Of a DNA stretch of 44,782 nt, positions 7,301 to 14,232 are shown in pieces. Positions within the stretch are counted from its first letter, which is position 1; every line of letters starts with the position of its first letter. A program made the position numbers and the translations under genes. Below the pieces are notes generated by a model. That model made no database searches. It was not told the DNA's origin and saw only the letters and a program-made list of their open reading frames with translations. This DNA comes from Chloroflexota bacterium (lineage in GTDB: Bacteria > Chloroflexota > Limnocylindria > Limnocylindrales > CSP1-4), in assembly GCA_003157875.1 (NCBI GenBank), contig PMKV01000146.1, forward strand, positions 1 through 44,782, read 5' to 3'.

Positions 7301-7854
7301 GCCGGTCGAATGAGCTTCCGGTTGGCCTGCCCAGGGGTTCGAGCGCTCGCCTCGGGGTCCTGGACCGACCGGTTCCGCGGGCTCGTCAGCAGTGACAGCA
7401 GGTTCTCGGCGTGTCCGCGGGGGGTGAAGAACTCGTCGGCATCCGATAGCTGACCTGCTTCCAGTAGCCAGTCTTGCTCGTCGGTCCCTCCCTGGTCCGT
7501 TCGCTCGGTCCAGCCGTAGTCGCGCGCCTTCGCCTTGACCTCTCCGATCGTCGACTCGAGCGAGATGTAGGCGGAAACGGCAGCGTTCTCCTCCGTCTTG
7601 GCGCAGGCGACCGCGATCTGGAGACCCAGGGTCGATTTCCCTGAGCCGGCCGGGCCGCAGATGACGATGTTGCCCGTCCCCGGATCCTCGCCCGAGGGGA
7701 GCCTGATGCCCCACCGACGGTCAGATGGCTTGTTCAGCTCGATCGTCTGATCGAGCAGTTGATCCAGCGGGTAGCCCATCATGAGGCCGGCCAGCGGGCG
7801 GCGAACCGGCGGCTCGTCCCGGTCTTGTTCTCTGGCTTCCGGGCTGTCAGTCAT
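4354..7854 (-). CDS. Double KaiC/RecA-type ATPase fused to a solute-binding-protein-like domain
   Basis: A 1166-residue cytoplasmic protein with no signal peptide or membrane helix. Domain 1 (about residues 20-375) is KaiC-like: Walker A GPAGSGKST at about 67-75, YISLESTIGEVKAKARDYGW (the KaiC-type stretch after strand 2), Walker B LPLVVIDSLNMFG at about 253-265. Domain 2 (about 405-720) repeats the fold with a degenerate Walker A, GSRGTFKT, and a Walker B-like VVFGDVSQIG; it may bind but not hydrolyse ATP. A Ser/Ala/Glu linker (about 750-795) holds a tandem repeat (SEASD...LSEASD...LSEA). Domain 3 (about 800-1166) resembles a type-1 solute-binding protein: YYCNVLLIAYKQSWFD, PRTWQEVWQAASG, FRVCALPGGGFRGDWFIGIL. 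The ATG follows AGGTGA and overlaps the HD gene stop (TGATG), implying coupling. The fusion is unusual. The KaiC assignment is firm; the SBP-like call is moderate. Confidence 0.8.
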   Translation of the reverse strand: MTDSPEAREQDRDEPPVRRPLAGLMMGYPLDQLLDQTIELNKPSDRRWGIRLPSGEDPGTGNIVICGPAGSGKSTLGLQIAVACAKTEENAAVSAYISLESTIGEVKAKARDYGWTERTDQGGTDEQDWLLEAGQLSDADEFFTPRGHAENLLSLLTSPRNRSVQDPEASARTPGQANRKLIRPAVLLTTLTPRDILGTSHDAEEVFWRRYRQVECLLIAAKELERVRETDLSAAGSAAAAGVVGPEARAILPLVVIDSLNMFGPTHLSRNHVYQLFQLFKRYRRIGVFIVETGDEIPFDATVADVVIRLSATKDDGYAVRHLEVEKSRYSNCVRGLHPFKSAKYDGEFTPRLPMRNPPRRTPDQKEPTRCGIVVFPSLHHVVLKTDSTPGQDGSEDSKGSALPFSECFGLKGFESVLPRIRRTQNPDASYSFGKVAMLQGSRGTFKTDLALSFLVDGLLKDESVMLIRLSDVPVIELSKEQGHLLGQEIADKFAWQRLVPADDAGDWQHIAPLGKVLLRKLHLGDEEGNSPVGAPAIFEADFKGGHILPEEMVQFVSDVLIRSDERDMPGSHAKIRRVVFGDVSQIGVSYPFLRDSLTSGDLFLPAFVHLMRNYGVDLVMVGTTSGVADADAAVNKAATLADALVTCRFVDVFGKSQVVLSGDQAGGHDGTTVLPVIRRAATKNSMPCLELDRSYLEGIVGLETANPHRPGLVLQVFEDEPPHARYNREMEAMLRAALARPRRRSLERKSASEAGASEASDASVQRLDVELSEASDVSMQPFGADLSEAIHDSLDILLNRPVNRTVLCTVDEFSSDSEEAARLFVPIKTGESGLGNLNPSALIYPPAGSVHAWPYYCNVLLIAYKQSWFDSQKATSTKNGFWSPRTWQEVWQAASGPQTFWYDQTARETLACMLMDALVAAQKWELPADGRERERMLNDLLRPSPPRDLRAEETKELVALGRLMSLAWDNARASGSGRPPSEGRPHLSKDASVFVCWYSQLRELIAREPSLAGDFRVCALPGGGFRGDWFIGILRGSVSPELGQEVIEKLCRLGEEYKRFTRGVGLPVSASFLDRGCDYFAWPLAVQPPFEKATVPLTRVFDIHERAWLRSYITDYKTIRSTLSTAALQFSEMGQIGSMDDEVVESFVREVVGTRMFRQLRMLIS

Positions 7855-9410
7855 CAATCACCTGCCCATTCGGTCGGATTGTCAGGCTCGGCAAGCTTCT
7901 CGATTTGTCTCTCGACCTCGGAGAGGGGCACGAACTTGGGGCCTTCGGTCGCCGAACGCCTGCTAACCCGCCACCTCCACGTCTCGTCCGCCACCCAGAT
8001 CGGACTGGACCAGGGCGAAGCGCTGTTCGGAGCCTGTCCGACGTTGTTCGCCGTCACGATCGCCAGGCGCCTGGCAGCCATGCGGACCCTGTCTACGTCT
8101 CGATCCCCAAGCTGGGAGGCGAGTTCCCTGTACTTGAACTCGGAGACGCCAAACACCCTCGTGCTCAGCTCCCACATGGTTCGCGCCACCTCCAGGAGGT
8201 AGGCCTTGTGCAGAATGGGCTCGAAAGTCTCCCGGCAATCCGGCGTATATAGCCGCTCCTCATCGTCGACCAACCACGTCGCCAGAGGCAGGCCCACGGC
8301 GGCGAGCTGCTCACGGATGGACCACAGGGCCGCGCGGTTCGCCCGAAGATCTCCCATGACCACGGCGACCAGCGTTCTCCTCGACCATCCGGAGGGCCCT
8401 GGCATGGCGTAGAGGATGTTCCAGGCGATCAGCTGCTCGACGAGATCGTACGGTTCCTCGCCTTTCAGACTCCCGAATTCGCCTTTCAGTTTGGGCACCC
8501 AGGCCAACTTGGGCGAAGCCGCGCCCTCGTTCGCGGCATCAGCATCGCCGTCGCCCGGCGGCTCAGACAAGGGGAGTTCGTCGAGCAACCCCGAAAGGCC
8601 ATCAACCCCGATCGCCTGCCCCAACTTGTTAGCCCATCTCGTCCTTTCAGGCAGGTCCGAATTGAGTTGGAACGGCGGCGAGGGGATGTGGGGAGTCTGG
8701 GAAGGAGGCGCGGTATCAGCATCGGCCTCCCCATCTGCCGCGACCAGGGTCGTTCGTATGCACCGCGAGACCGGGTCTGCGATCACGCCTCGAATGACGT
8801 TCCGAAACGCGCCGACCGCCTCCTTCTCCTCCCGCAGGTAGTCCGGCACCACCCGGGTCTGGGCGCAGTCCATGTGGTCGCAGAGCGTCAGCAGGGCCGC
8901 GATCATCCGCTCACGAACCTGCCCATACGGGTCAATCACAACGTCGCCAAGCCTCAGCTCGTGCTCACGGCGCTGTCGTTGCTCGGGAATCGCAGTGTGG
9001 GACGCGCAGATCCGCCCGAGACTGTTCGCTACCTCGCGGTTGCGGATTCCGAAGCTCTCGTACTTGGCCGCAAGGAACTTGCGGGACTCCTCCCCGTGAT
9101 CCTTCTTCTTGTCCGGCTGGGCCCGGCCAAGGTCATGGAAGAGCACCGCGGCCCGCAGCAGGTACATCTCGATCGGCCGCATATCCAGAACGCTCGCTTT
9201 GGGTTTGTAGCGCTGCAGATCCTCGAGAGTTCTGTCCAGATGTCCCTCTATGCCCTCGAGGTGCGGGCGGGCGTTCGACGAGTCGCTCTTCGGAGGGACG
9301 ACCGGCAGCCATTGGGACGAGGCGATATGCCACTGCAAGTCCAGTTCGGCGGCGAGCTCAGGACTTGCCTTCCTGAGGCGCTCGCGCAGCGTGGGGACCC
9401 AGTCGGCCAT
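7854..9410 (-). CDS. HD-domain phosphohydrolase-like protein, first gene of the KaiC operon
   Basis: A 518-residue soluble protein. The N-terminal half carries a full HD metal-binding set: H57 (GHLDRTLED), H92-D93 (AVLFHDLGRA), H105 (KDHGEESRKFL), H138 (ICASHTAIPE) and D178 (LLTLCDHMDC). These point to a two-metal phosphohydrolase acting on a nucleotide or phosphoester; the substrate is unknown. A Pro/Asp-rich linker (about 235-320) is followed by a C-terminal region with LDDELPLSEPPG, a predicted alpha/beta part (TLVAVVMGDLRANRAALWSI, TWLVDDEERLYTPD) and a basic helical tail I cannot place. The start is the ATG at 9410, preceded by AGGAGCGGAGA; an in-frame ATG at 9458 lacks such a signal. 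The stop overlaps the start of the ATPase gene. A 19-base palindrome lies 24 nt upstream of the chosen start. Confidence 0.8.
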   Translation of the reverse strand: MADWVPTLRERLRKASPELAAELDLQWHIASSQWLPVVPPKSDSSNARPHLEGIEGHLDRTLEDLQRYKPKASVLDMRPIEMYLLRAAVLFHDLGRAQPDKKKDHGEESRKFLAAKYESFGIRNREVANSLGRICASHTAIPEQRQRREHELRLGDVVIDPYGQVRERMIAALLTLCDHMDCAQTRVVPDYLREEKEAVGAFRNVIRGVIADPVSRCIRTTLVAADGEADADTAPPSQTPHIPSPPFQLNSDLPERTRWANKLGQAIGVDGLSGLLDELPLSEPPGDGDADAANEGAASPKLAWVPKLKGEFGSLKGEEPYDLVEQLIAWNILYAMPGPSGWSRRTLVAVVMGDLRANRAALWSIREQLAAVGLPLATWLVDDEERLYTPDCRETFEPILHKAYLLEVARTMWELSTRVFGVSEFKYRELASQLGDRDVDRVRMAARRLAIVTANNVGQAPNSASPWSSPIWVADETWRWRVSRRSATEGPKFVPLSEVERQIEKLAEPDNPTEWAGD

Positions 9411-9433
9411 TCTCCGCTCCTGGTGTGGATCAG

Positions 9434-9452
9434 CCCATGCCCGGGGCATGGG
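9434..9452. promoter_or_regulatory. 19-base perfect palindrome upstream of the HD/KaiC operon
   Basis: CCCATGCCCGGGGCATGGG: two 9-base arms around a single central base. It lies 24-42 nt before the chosen start of the HD gene, so it would be an operator or a 5'-UTR hairpin. If the upstream ATG at 9458 were the real start it would instead be coding. The minus strand also has TTGACC at 9585-9590 as a possible -35 element, without a clear -10. Confidence 0.45.
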
Positions 9453-9681
9453 AGACATCAGGAGACGTGCCGCCCTCGCGAACGCACATGGCCGCGTGTA
9501 CTGTGAAGGGCCCCACCGTGGTTCCCCCTCCCCGCCCAGGCTCCCCGCCGAGGGCGGAACTCCGCACTACCTATCCATCCGCCAGGTCAAATCTCGCATG
9601 ACCCCAGGATGATAGTCGGTGGCGCTCGAGACGACTCGACGGTTTGGCACGGAGCGGCCGCCCCGAGCGGCGGCCGAGAGC

Positions 9682-10779
9682 CTAGGGGGCCAACGTCACC
9701 TTGATTGCTTCGTCTCCCGCCGCGGCCAATGCGAAAGCGGTCTGGTAGGAAGGGAGCGGCAATGCGTGGGTGACGATGCGCTCCACCGGCAGCAGACCCT
9801 TTTGCAACATGTCGATGGCGATCGGATAGCAGTAGGGACCCAGGTGAGCGCCGTGGATGTTCAGGGCCTTGGTGTCGCCGATGATGGTCCAGTCCACCGT
9901 GACCGGCTTAGCCATGACGCTGAACTCGACGAATGTGCCGAGCTTGCGAATCATGTGCAGGCCCTGCTCGACCGCGACCGGGTGGCCGCTGGCTTCGATG
10001 TATACGTCACAGCCGTAGCCATCCGTTAGCCGGCGCACCTCGTCTATGACATCGACCTTGCCCGGATTCAACGTCAGGTCGGCACCGCAGGCATTGGCCA
10101 CGTCCAGCCGCCGATCATTCAGGTCGAGCGCGATCAGCAGCCCCGGATGCTTCAACCGGGCGGCGGCGATCATCCCCAGGCCCAGAGGACCAGCGCCGGC
10201 GATGACGACAACGTCCCCGAATTCAATCTCGCCTCGCTGGACGGCGTGGATTGCGCAGGCGAGCGGCTCGATGTAGGCCGCGTACTTCACCGGGATCGAG
10301 GTGGGCACCTTGTGGTTGAGGGCGTTGCGCGGGAAGAGCATGTACTCGGCCATCGCGCCGAAGGCATGCTGGCGAAAACCGTACACATCGCCGTACTGAC
10401 ACATCCAGTACTGACCGCGGAGGCAGAAACGGCACTTCCAGCAGGGCACGATCTGTTCGGACACGGCCAGGTCGCCCAACCCCAGACCGTACTTCTCGCC
10501 GGCGCCTACGCCCAGGGCGACGACCTCGCCCACGAACTCGTGCCCGGGAATGACCGGCGGCTGGCAGTAGCCGTTCCGGTGTTCATCGCCCCAGAACATA
10601 GGCGCGCCCTGGTAGCACTTGGTGTCGCCGGCGCAGATGCCGGCGGCCTTGACCCGAATCACCACCTCTTCCGGGCCCGGATGGGGAACGTCCCACTCCT
10701 GGAGCCGGTAGTCCCCCGGCCCGTAGCAAACGACGGCCTGCATGGTCCCGGGTAAGGGCGAATCTGCCTGGTAGTCCAT
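9682..10779 (-). CDS. Zinc-dependent medium-chain alcohol dehydrogenase, erythritol/L-threitol dehydrogenase-like
   Basis: About 365 residues, the normal length for the family. Visible: catalytic-zinc residues in AAGICAGDTK and PPVIPGHEFVGEVV, the four-cysteine structural-zinc loop CWKCRFCLRGQYWMC, and the Rossmann motif VVIAGAGPLGLGM followed by an acidic end of strand 2 (ALDLNDRR), which favours NAD over NADP. The insertion CYQGAPMFWGDEHRNGY after the first zinc ligand and the EQIVPCWKCRFC stretch resemble sugar-alcohol dehydrogenases annotated as erythritol/L-threitol dehydrogenases. The specific substrate is inference. The ATG at 10779 is preferred (GAGG 8 nt upstream); an ATG at 10818 is also in frame. 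It appears monocistronic. Confidence 0.8.
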   Translation of the reverse strand: MDYQADSPLPGTMQAVVCYGPGDYRLQEWDVPHPGPEEVVIRVKAAGICAGDTKCYQGAPMFWGDEHRNGYCQPPVIPGHEFVGEVVALGVGAGEKYGLGLGDLAVSEQIVPCWKCRFCLRGQYWMCQYGDVYGFRQHAFGAMAEYMLFPRNALNHKVPTSIPVKYAAYIEPLACAIHAVQRGEIEFGDVVVIAGAGPLGLGMIAAARLKHPGLLIALDLNDRRLDVANACGADLTLNPGKVDVIDEVRRLTDGYGCDVYIEASGHPVAVEQGLHMIRKLGTFVEFSVMAKPVTVDWTIIGDTKALNIHGAHLGPYCYPIAIDMLQKGLLPVERIVTHALPLPSYQTAFALAAAGDEAIKVTLAP

Positions 10780-11087
10780 CCAACTTGCCTCGTGATCAGG
10801 GACTGGCGCCAACGACATCGACGACTACATCAACGCCGCAGCCGGGCTCGTGGACCCCTGCCCAGTTTGACTGGTCGCCACGCCCGGCGATACCCAATCC
10901 GCACTATTCCCGAGCGAAAGCAACCTCAGAACGTGCCCTTTTGTCAGCTGCCAAGTCACCCGAGCCGACTCGGCGGCAGCGGCGGCTCCGTGCGGACCCC
11001 GGCGGCGCCAGAGGGCGCGCAGGCAGCCGTCACGTTGCAGCCGGTCGTCCCTTTGGCCGCCGGCCGTCTCATCCCTCCCCCAGTGTT
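10780..11087. other. 308-base stretch without a recognised gene
   Basis: It separates the dehydrogenase start from the end of the DUF1801 gene. A plus-strand fragment around 10812-10870 reads NDIDDYINAAAGLVDPCPV then stop, without a start codon or ribosome binding site, and may be a gene relic. I see no clear promoter or terminator. Confidence 0.3.
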
Positions 11088-11453
11088 TCACCGCCTGGCC
11101 AGGTTCTCTTTGACCCTGAACTCGACGATGCGGCGGATCAGGTCGACCGGGAGCGGCTGGTCGAGGGGGAACTGCACCGAACCCTTGCCCTGCTTGTAGG
11201 GCTTGAGCTCCTGCTTGAACGCCTCGATGCCGGTGGGGATCGGATAGAAGCCGATGTGCTTCGCGTAGCCGCCGAAGTGGACCAGGTGACGCCCGTTCAG
11301 GTCGAACGTCGGGATGGCGTAGCTGATCGTCTCGGTCGCGCCGGGCGCCGCCGCCTTGATGAGCGCTCGCATCTCCGTCAGGGCCTTCTGGGTCCCGGCG
11401 GGGAAGCCGGCTATGTACTCGTCGATGGTGCCGGTGGTCGATCTGGTAGCCAT
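11088..11453 (-). CDS. DUF1801 (YdhG-like) domain protein
   Basis: A 121-residue protein matching the DUF1801 family throughout: TIDEYIAGFPAG, ALIKAAAPGATETISYAIPT, FDLNGRHLVHFGGYAKHIGF, YPIPTGIEAFKQEL, GKGSVQFPLDQPLP and LIRRIVEFRVKENL. The family has an iron-chaperone-like fold of uncertain biological role. The ATG is preceded by GAGGA and lies 9 nt after the stop of the VOC gene, so the two are probably co-transcribed. A second copy of the first third of this gene survives at 940-1068, fused to another gene. Confidence 0.85.
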   Translation of the reverse strand: MATRSTTGTIDEYIAGFPAGTQKALTEMRALIKAAAPGATETISYAIPTFDLNGRHLVHFGGYAKHIGFYPIPTGIEAFKQELKPYKQGKGSVQFPLDQPLPVDLIRRIVEFRVKENLARR

Positions 11454-11462
11454 CTACAGTCC

Positions 11463-11837
11463 TCAGCCTTCCTCGCGTTTCGCGAACCATATGAGTTCGA
11501 TCGGGCAGCCGTTCTCGATGATCATGGCCGCCCTCACTCCGTCCGAAGGAGAGTTGGGCGGGGTCAGCACTTCCTTTCCCTCGAGAGCCCGGTCGATGTC
11601 GTCGACCTCGAACGCCAGATGAGGCACGGTCTTGATGATCTCGGGGATCGGACAGTCGGGCTCGAACCGCATCCATTCGACGCCGAATGAGCTCGTCGAA
11701 AAGCCCGACACGTACATTTTGAACTGCGGCAGGTAGCGCTCGCCATCCCTTGTCTCCCCCGTCGGGACGCCCATGTGATGAAAGCGCCAGCCCCACTCGT
11801 TGGTTGCCGGCGGTAGCTCGTGATCCTGTCGCGTCAC
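11463..11837 (-). CDS. VOC (glyoxalase/bleomycin-resistance fold) family protein
   Basis: A 124-residue protein of the vicinal-oxygen-chelate type: WRFHHMGVPTGE near the N-terminus, then KMYVSGFSTSSFGVEWMRFE, VPHLAFEVDDIDRALEGKEV, AAMIIENGCPIELIWF. The second-half motif HLAFEVDDIDRA is typical. Candidate metal ligands are His in FHHMG, His in PHLAFEV and Glu in CPIELIWF. The substrate is unknown. The start is a GTG at 11837 with an excellent Shine-Dalgarno sequence (GGAGGAGGGAAC then GTG); the frame is open 12 codons further 5' without a signal. It precedes the DUF1801 gene as a two-gene unit. Confidence 0.8.
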   Translation of the reverse strand: MTRQDHELPPATNEWGWRFHHMGVPTGETRDGERYLPQFKMYVSGFSTSSFGVEWMRFEPDCPIPEIIKTVPHLAFEVDDIDRALEGKEVLTPPNSPSDGVRAAMIIENGCPIELIWFAKREEG

Positions 11838-11905
11838 GTTCCCTCCTCCTGGTTCTGTCTCGCTCGGACCCAAGGCTGGTCCCTCGAGGCTGGCCGAAGC
11901 GATCG

Positions 11906-12466
11906 TCAGCCGACAGGAGTCTCGACGACGAATTCCTTCTTGGCGTCAAGAATGATGGAGACCATGCCGAGCTCCGACTGGCTGTTCCGCGTGTCGAATC
12001 GGAACGACCTGCCGATTCGACCGTCCGCTTCATTCCAGTAGCGATAGTGGAAGTGACCGCTGCCATCGCAGTACTCAAGTAGCTCTGTTTGAAAGCCGGC
12101 TTCCCTGAAGACGGCGGTGAGTTCCTGATACCGATAAACGATCTTGTGAGAGGCGGCCGGATGATCAAGCGATCCCGGGCCGCCGACCTTCACCATGTTC
12201 TGATACCAGTCGTTCCTGAAGTTGCCATCGGGTACCGCAACTCTGAGCAATCCCCCTTCTGCGAGATACGCGAAGCAATTGCGTGCGGCGACGATGCCTT
12301 CCTCGAGAGTCAAGTGCTCCCAAACGTGTTCAGCCAGGAGGTGAGTGATGGAACCTGGCGTGAAGTTCCTCCTCCACGAGTCCGGGTCGATGATGTTCAA
12401 CTCATCTTCTTGAGTTGAATGCCACCCGTCCTGGCCAGTTCCTCCCGCTCCGATGATGACCTTCAT
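11906..12466 (-). CDS. Predicted SAM-dependent methyltransferase (COG4627-like)
   Basis: A 186-residue protein starting MKVIIGAGGTGQDGWHSTQE, with LNIIDPDSWRRNFTPGSITH, LLAEHVWEHLTLEEGIVAAR, a GGLLRVAVPDGNF strand and a C-terminal FRFDTRNSQSELGMVSIILD. The GAGGTGQDGW start and the AEHVWEHLT helix are those of small predicted methyltransferases whose SAM-binding glycine motif is shortened and placed at the very N-terminus. The YRYQELTAVFREAGFQTELL stretch is the usual late methyltransferase element. The target is unknown. ATG preceded by GGGAGAGAC. No co-directional neighbour lies closer than about 70 bases. Confidence 0.75.
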   Translation of the reverse strand: MKVIIGAGGTGQDGWHSTQEDELNIIDPDSWRRNFTPGSITHLLAEHVWEHLTLEEGIVAARNCFAYLAEGGLLRVAVPDGNFRNDWYQNMVKVGGPGSLDHPAASHKIVYRYQELTAVFREAGFQTELLEYCDGSGHFHYRYWNEADGRIGRSFRFDTRNSQSELGMVSIILDAKKEFVVETPVG

Positions 12467-12578
12467 GTCTCTCCCGCCTATCGCCTCGCGCCGAGAACGA
12501 AGGAATTGACCAACTCAGGCCTCCTTCACCTGTCCTGGAACACGGGCGCGCATCTCCGCTCTTGACTTCGGGACTCGC

Positions 12579-13838
12579 TCAGTCCATTCCCTGGAGCCGG
12601 CGCTGCAGCTCGGCCGTGTCCAGGTGGATCGGCTCCACCGCGCCGACTGTCGGGTCCGGCTGGGCGCCACCGTGGCGGGCCCTGGCAGCGACCACGAATC
12701 GATCGAAGACCGCCAGCGCATCGAGCGGCCCCGGCCCGCCTTCGGGGTGGTACTGGACCGTCTCGATCGGGAGGCTGCGGTGGCGCAGCCCCTCCACGGA
12801 TCCGTCGTTGAGGTCGATCTGGCTGACCACGAAGCCGCTCGCCTCCGGCAGCGTCTCTCCGATGACCGTGACCTCGTGGTTCTGGGCGGTGACCTGGACC
12901 AGGCCCGTTTCGAGGTCCTTCACAGGATGGTTCGCGGCGTGGTGGCCGAAGGGCAGGCGTCTCGTGCTCGCGCCGGCGGCGCGGCCGATGATCTGGTGGC
13001 CGAGACAGATCCCCAGGAGCGGGCGCCCGTCCGCGATGGCCGCCCGGGCCAGGGCCACGGGGCCGTCGAGTCGGGCCGGGTCGCCGGGACCGGGCGAGAA
13101 GACGACGCCGTCCACGTCTGGCGCCAGTGCCTCGGCAGCAGTGGCGGTATGCGGCAGGATCCGCACCCGCGCCCCGCGCCGGCGGAGGCTGCGCACGATG
13201 TTCGTCTTGAGCCCGAAATCCAGGATTGCCACGAGCGGGCCGCCTTCCGAGGCGTCGCCCTCGTCCCGCGCATCGACCGGCGACACCTGCGCGACGAAAT
13301 CCTGATCCTCCCATCGAACAACGGCTCGGGCGAGCGCGCGAGCCTCCTCGACGTCCGTATGGCCGGGCTCGGTGACGACCGCCCGAAGGCAGCCGTTCGA
13401 TCGGAGGTGTCGAGCCAGGGCTCGAGTGTCGACGCCGGCGATCGCCGGGATGCCGGCCTCGCGCAGCATCGTCGCCAGCTGCTGAGCATCGTCCAGCACC
13501 GCGGCGGTGGCATTGGCCACGATCAGGCCGCGCAGCCATGGTCGCTCGGACTGGTCGTCATAGTGGACCCGGCCGTAGTTGCCGATGAGCGGGTACGTCA
13601 TGACTACGAGCTGGCCCGCGTAGCTGGGATCGGTCGCGATCTCCTGGTAGCCGGTCTGGCTGGTGTTCACGACCAGATCGCCCTCGCCGGACCGCCTGGC
13701 GCCGAAGGCGACGCCGGGAAACACGCGTCCGTCCTCGAGCGCCAGCAGCGCCGGACCGTAGTCACCGACGCGCGGGTCGACGACGGCGCTGGGGCGCGGG
13801 AAGGGCGGCTGCTTGGAGATCCGCCCCGGCTGCGTCAT
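12579..13838 (-). CDS. carA: Carbamoyl-phosphate synthase small (glutaminase) subunit
   Basis: CarA hydrolyses glutamine and channels ammonia to CarB. The 419-residue product has the CarA N-terminal domain (LALEDGRVFPGVAFGARRSG, VVNTSQTGYQEIATDPSYAG, GNYGRVHYDDQSERPW, GVDTRALARHLRSNGCLRAV) and a class I glutaminase domain: nucleophile Cys in LLGICLGHQIIG, and the catalytic His-Glu in VQYHPEGGPGP. A C-terminal extension of about 35 residues follows the usual end. The ATG overlaps the TGA of an 18-codon leader ORF and follows eight U residues, with no Shine-Dalgarno sequence of its own, exactly as at carB. The genes immediately downstream on the same strand are unrelated, and carB lies about 12.4 kb away. 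Confidence 0.95.
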   Translation of the reverse strand: MTQPGRISKQPPFPRPSAVVDPRVGDYGPALLALEDGRVFPGVAFGARRSGEGDLVVNTSQTGYQEIATDPSYAGQLVVMTYPLIGNYGRVHYDDQSERPWLRGLIVANATAAVLDDAQQLATMLREAGIPAIAGVDTRALARHLRSNGCLRAVVTEPGHTDVEEARALARAVVRWEDQDFVAQVSPVDARDEGDASEGGPLVAILDFGLKTNIVRSLRRRGARVRILPHTATAAEALAPDVDGVVFSPGPGDPARLDGPVALARAAIADGRPLLGICLGHQIIGRAAGASTRRLPFGHHAANHPVKDLETGLVQVTAQNHEVTVIGETLPEASGFVVSQIDLNDGSVEGLRHRSLPIETVQYHPEGGPGPLDALAVFDRFVVAARARHGGAQPDPTVGAVEPIHLDTAELQRRLQGMD

Positions 13839-13891
13839 AAAAAAAAGCCACCGGCCTCGGCGGCTCGGTGGTTGAGGTTGCGGGTGCTCAT
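13835..13891 (-). CDS. carA leader peptide (18 aa)
   Basis: An ATG behind GGAGGAGACCG opens a frame encoding MSTRNLNHRAAEAGGFFL. It ends TTT-TTT-TTA-TGA, with the TGA overlapping the carA ATG. Length, HRA-EAGGFF core, terminator placement and stop/start overlap match the carB leader peptide. The run of eight T bases in the coding strand also offers a site for transcript slippage, which would change the leader frame and uncouple it from carA; that is speculation. Confidence 0.7.
   Translation of the reverse strand: MSTRNLNHRAAEAGGFFL
13839..13871 (-). terminator. Intrinsic terminator hairpin in the carA leader
   Basis: The minus strand reads CCACCG-A-GCC, loop GCCGA, GGC-CGGUGG, then eight U residues directly before the carA ATG. 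Stem and bulge are identical to the carB terminator; only the loop and U-tract length differ. It lies within the leader-peptide frame, so leader translation should prevent it forming. Confidence 0.8.
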
Positions 13892-13902
13892 CGGTCTCCT
13901 CC

Positions 13903-13984
13903 CCGGCCTCGCGCGACCGATCGGCGGTCGCGATAGACCAGTGCGCCGGCCTCGCGCGATCGACTTGCGATCGCGATGGACCGG
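13903..13984 (-). promoter_or_regulatory. Two tandem long hairpins in the carA leader (expanded PyrR-loop-like elements)
   Basis: Copy 1 (13946-13984) has basal arms CCGGUCC and AGGCCGG like the carB PyrR-type loops, but between them lies an AU/CG internal loop, an 8-bp stem CGCGAUCG/CGAUCGCG and loop CAAGU. Copy 2 (13903-13940) has UGGUCU/AGGCCG arms, the same internal loop, stem CGCGACCG/CGGUCGCG and loop CCGAU. The two distal stems differ by a compensatory U-A to C-G change, direct evidence that the structure is selected. Copy 2 abuts the Shine-Dalgarno sequence of the leader peptide. A further hairpin (CGCCAG/CTGGCG) lies upstream at 13986-14006. Confidence 0.65.
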
Positions 13985-14022
13985 GCGCCAGTCTCCCGGG
14001 CTGGCGTTCACGGACCGGCCGT

Positions 14023-14031
14023 AGGTTAGCA
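14023..14031 (-). promoter_or_regulatory. Candidate extended -10 promoter of carA
   Basis: The minus strand reads TGCTAACCT, matching the TGCTACTCT found before carB, again downstream of CCTTCG. No clear -35 element is visible. A start about 7 nt downstream would put all three leader hairpins in the transcript or nearly so. Confidence 0.35.
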
Positions 14032-14232
14032 CGAAGGGTTCCCGAGCGATTCCTCGGCCGCCCTCAGCGCCTCTGTCTGGCTCCCTAGCCGATCGGGTCG
14101 TCGAGCTGAACGAGGCCGAGGGCTCCTCACTGATCGTTGGGCGAACAGCGTGCAGCCAGCGCTCGTCCGAGGCCAGCCTTGGCGTGCGTGGCGGAACGGA
14201 TCCGACGGTGGGCGGGACGAGCGTCCCCGCGG

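Noticed and set aside
9585-9590. TTGACC as -35 box of the HD/KaiC operon
   Set aside because: No acceptable -10 at 16-18 bases; the best TAGTGC-like hexamer is at 15 bases and poor. Kept only as a remark.
10825-12168. 447-codon minus-strand frame across the VOC, DUF1801 and methyltransferase region
   Set aside because: It overlaps three genes with recognisable domains in other frames and shows no domain itself.
12624-14024. 466-codon plus-strand frame opposite carA
   Set aside because: Shadow of carA. Its end also runs through the structured leader, which explains the lack of stops.
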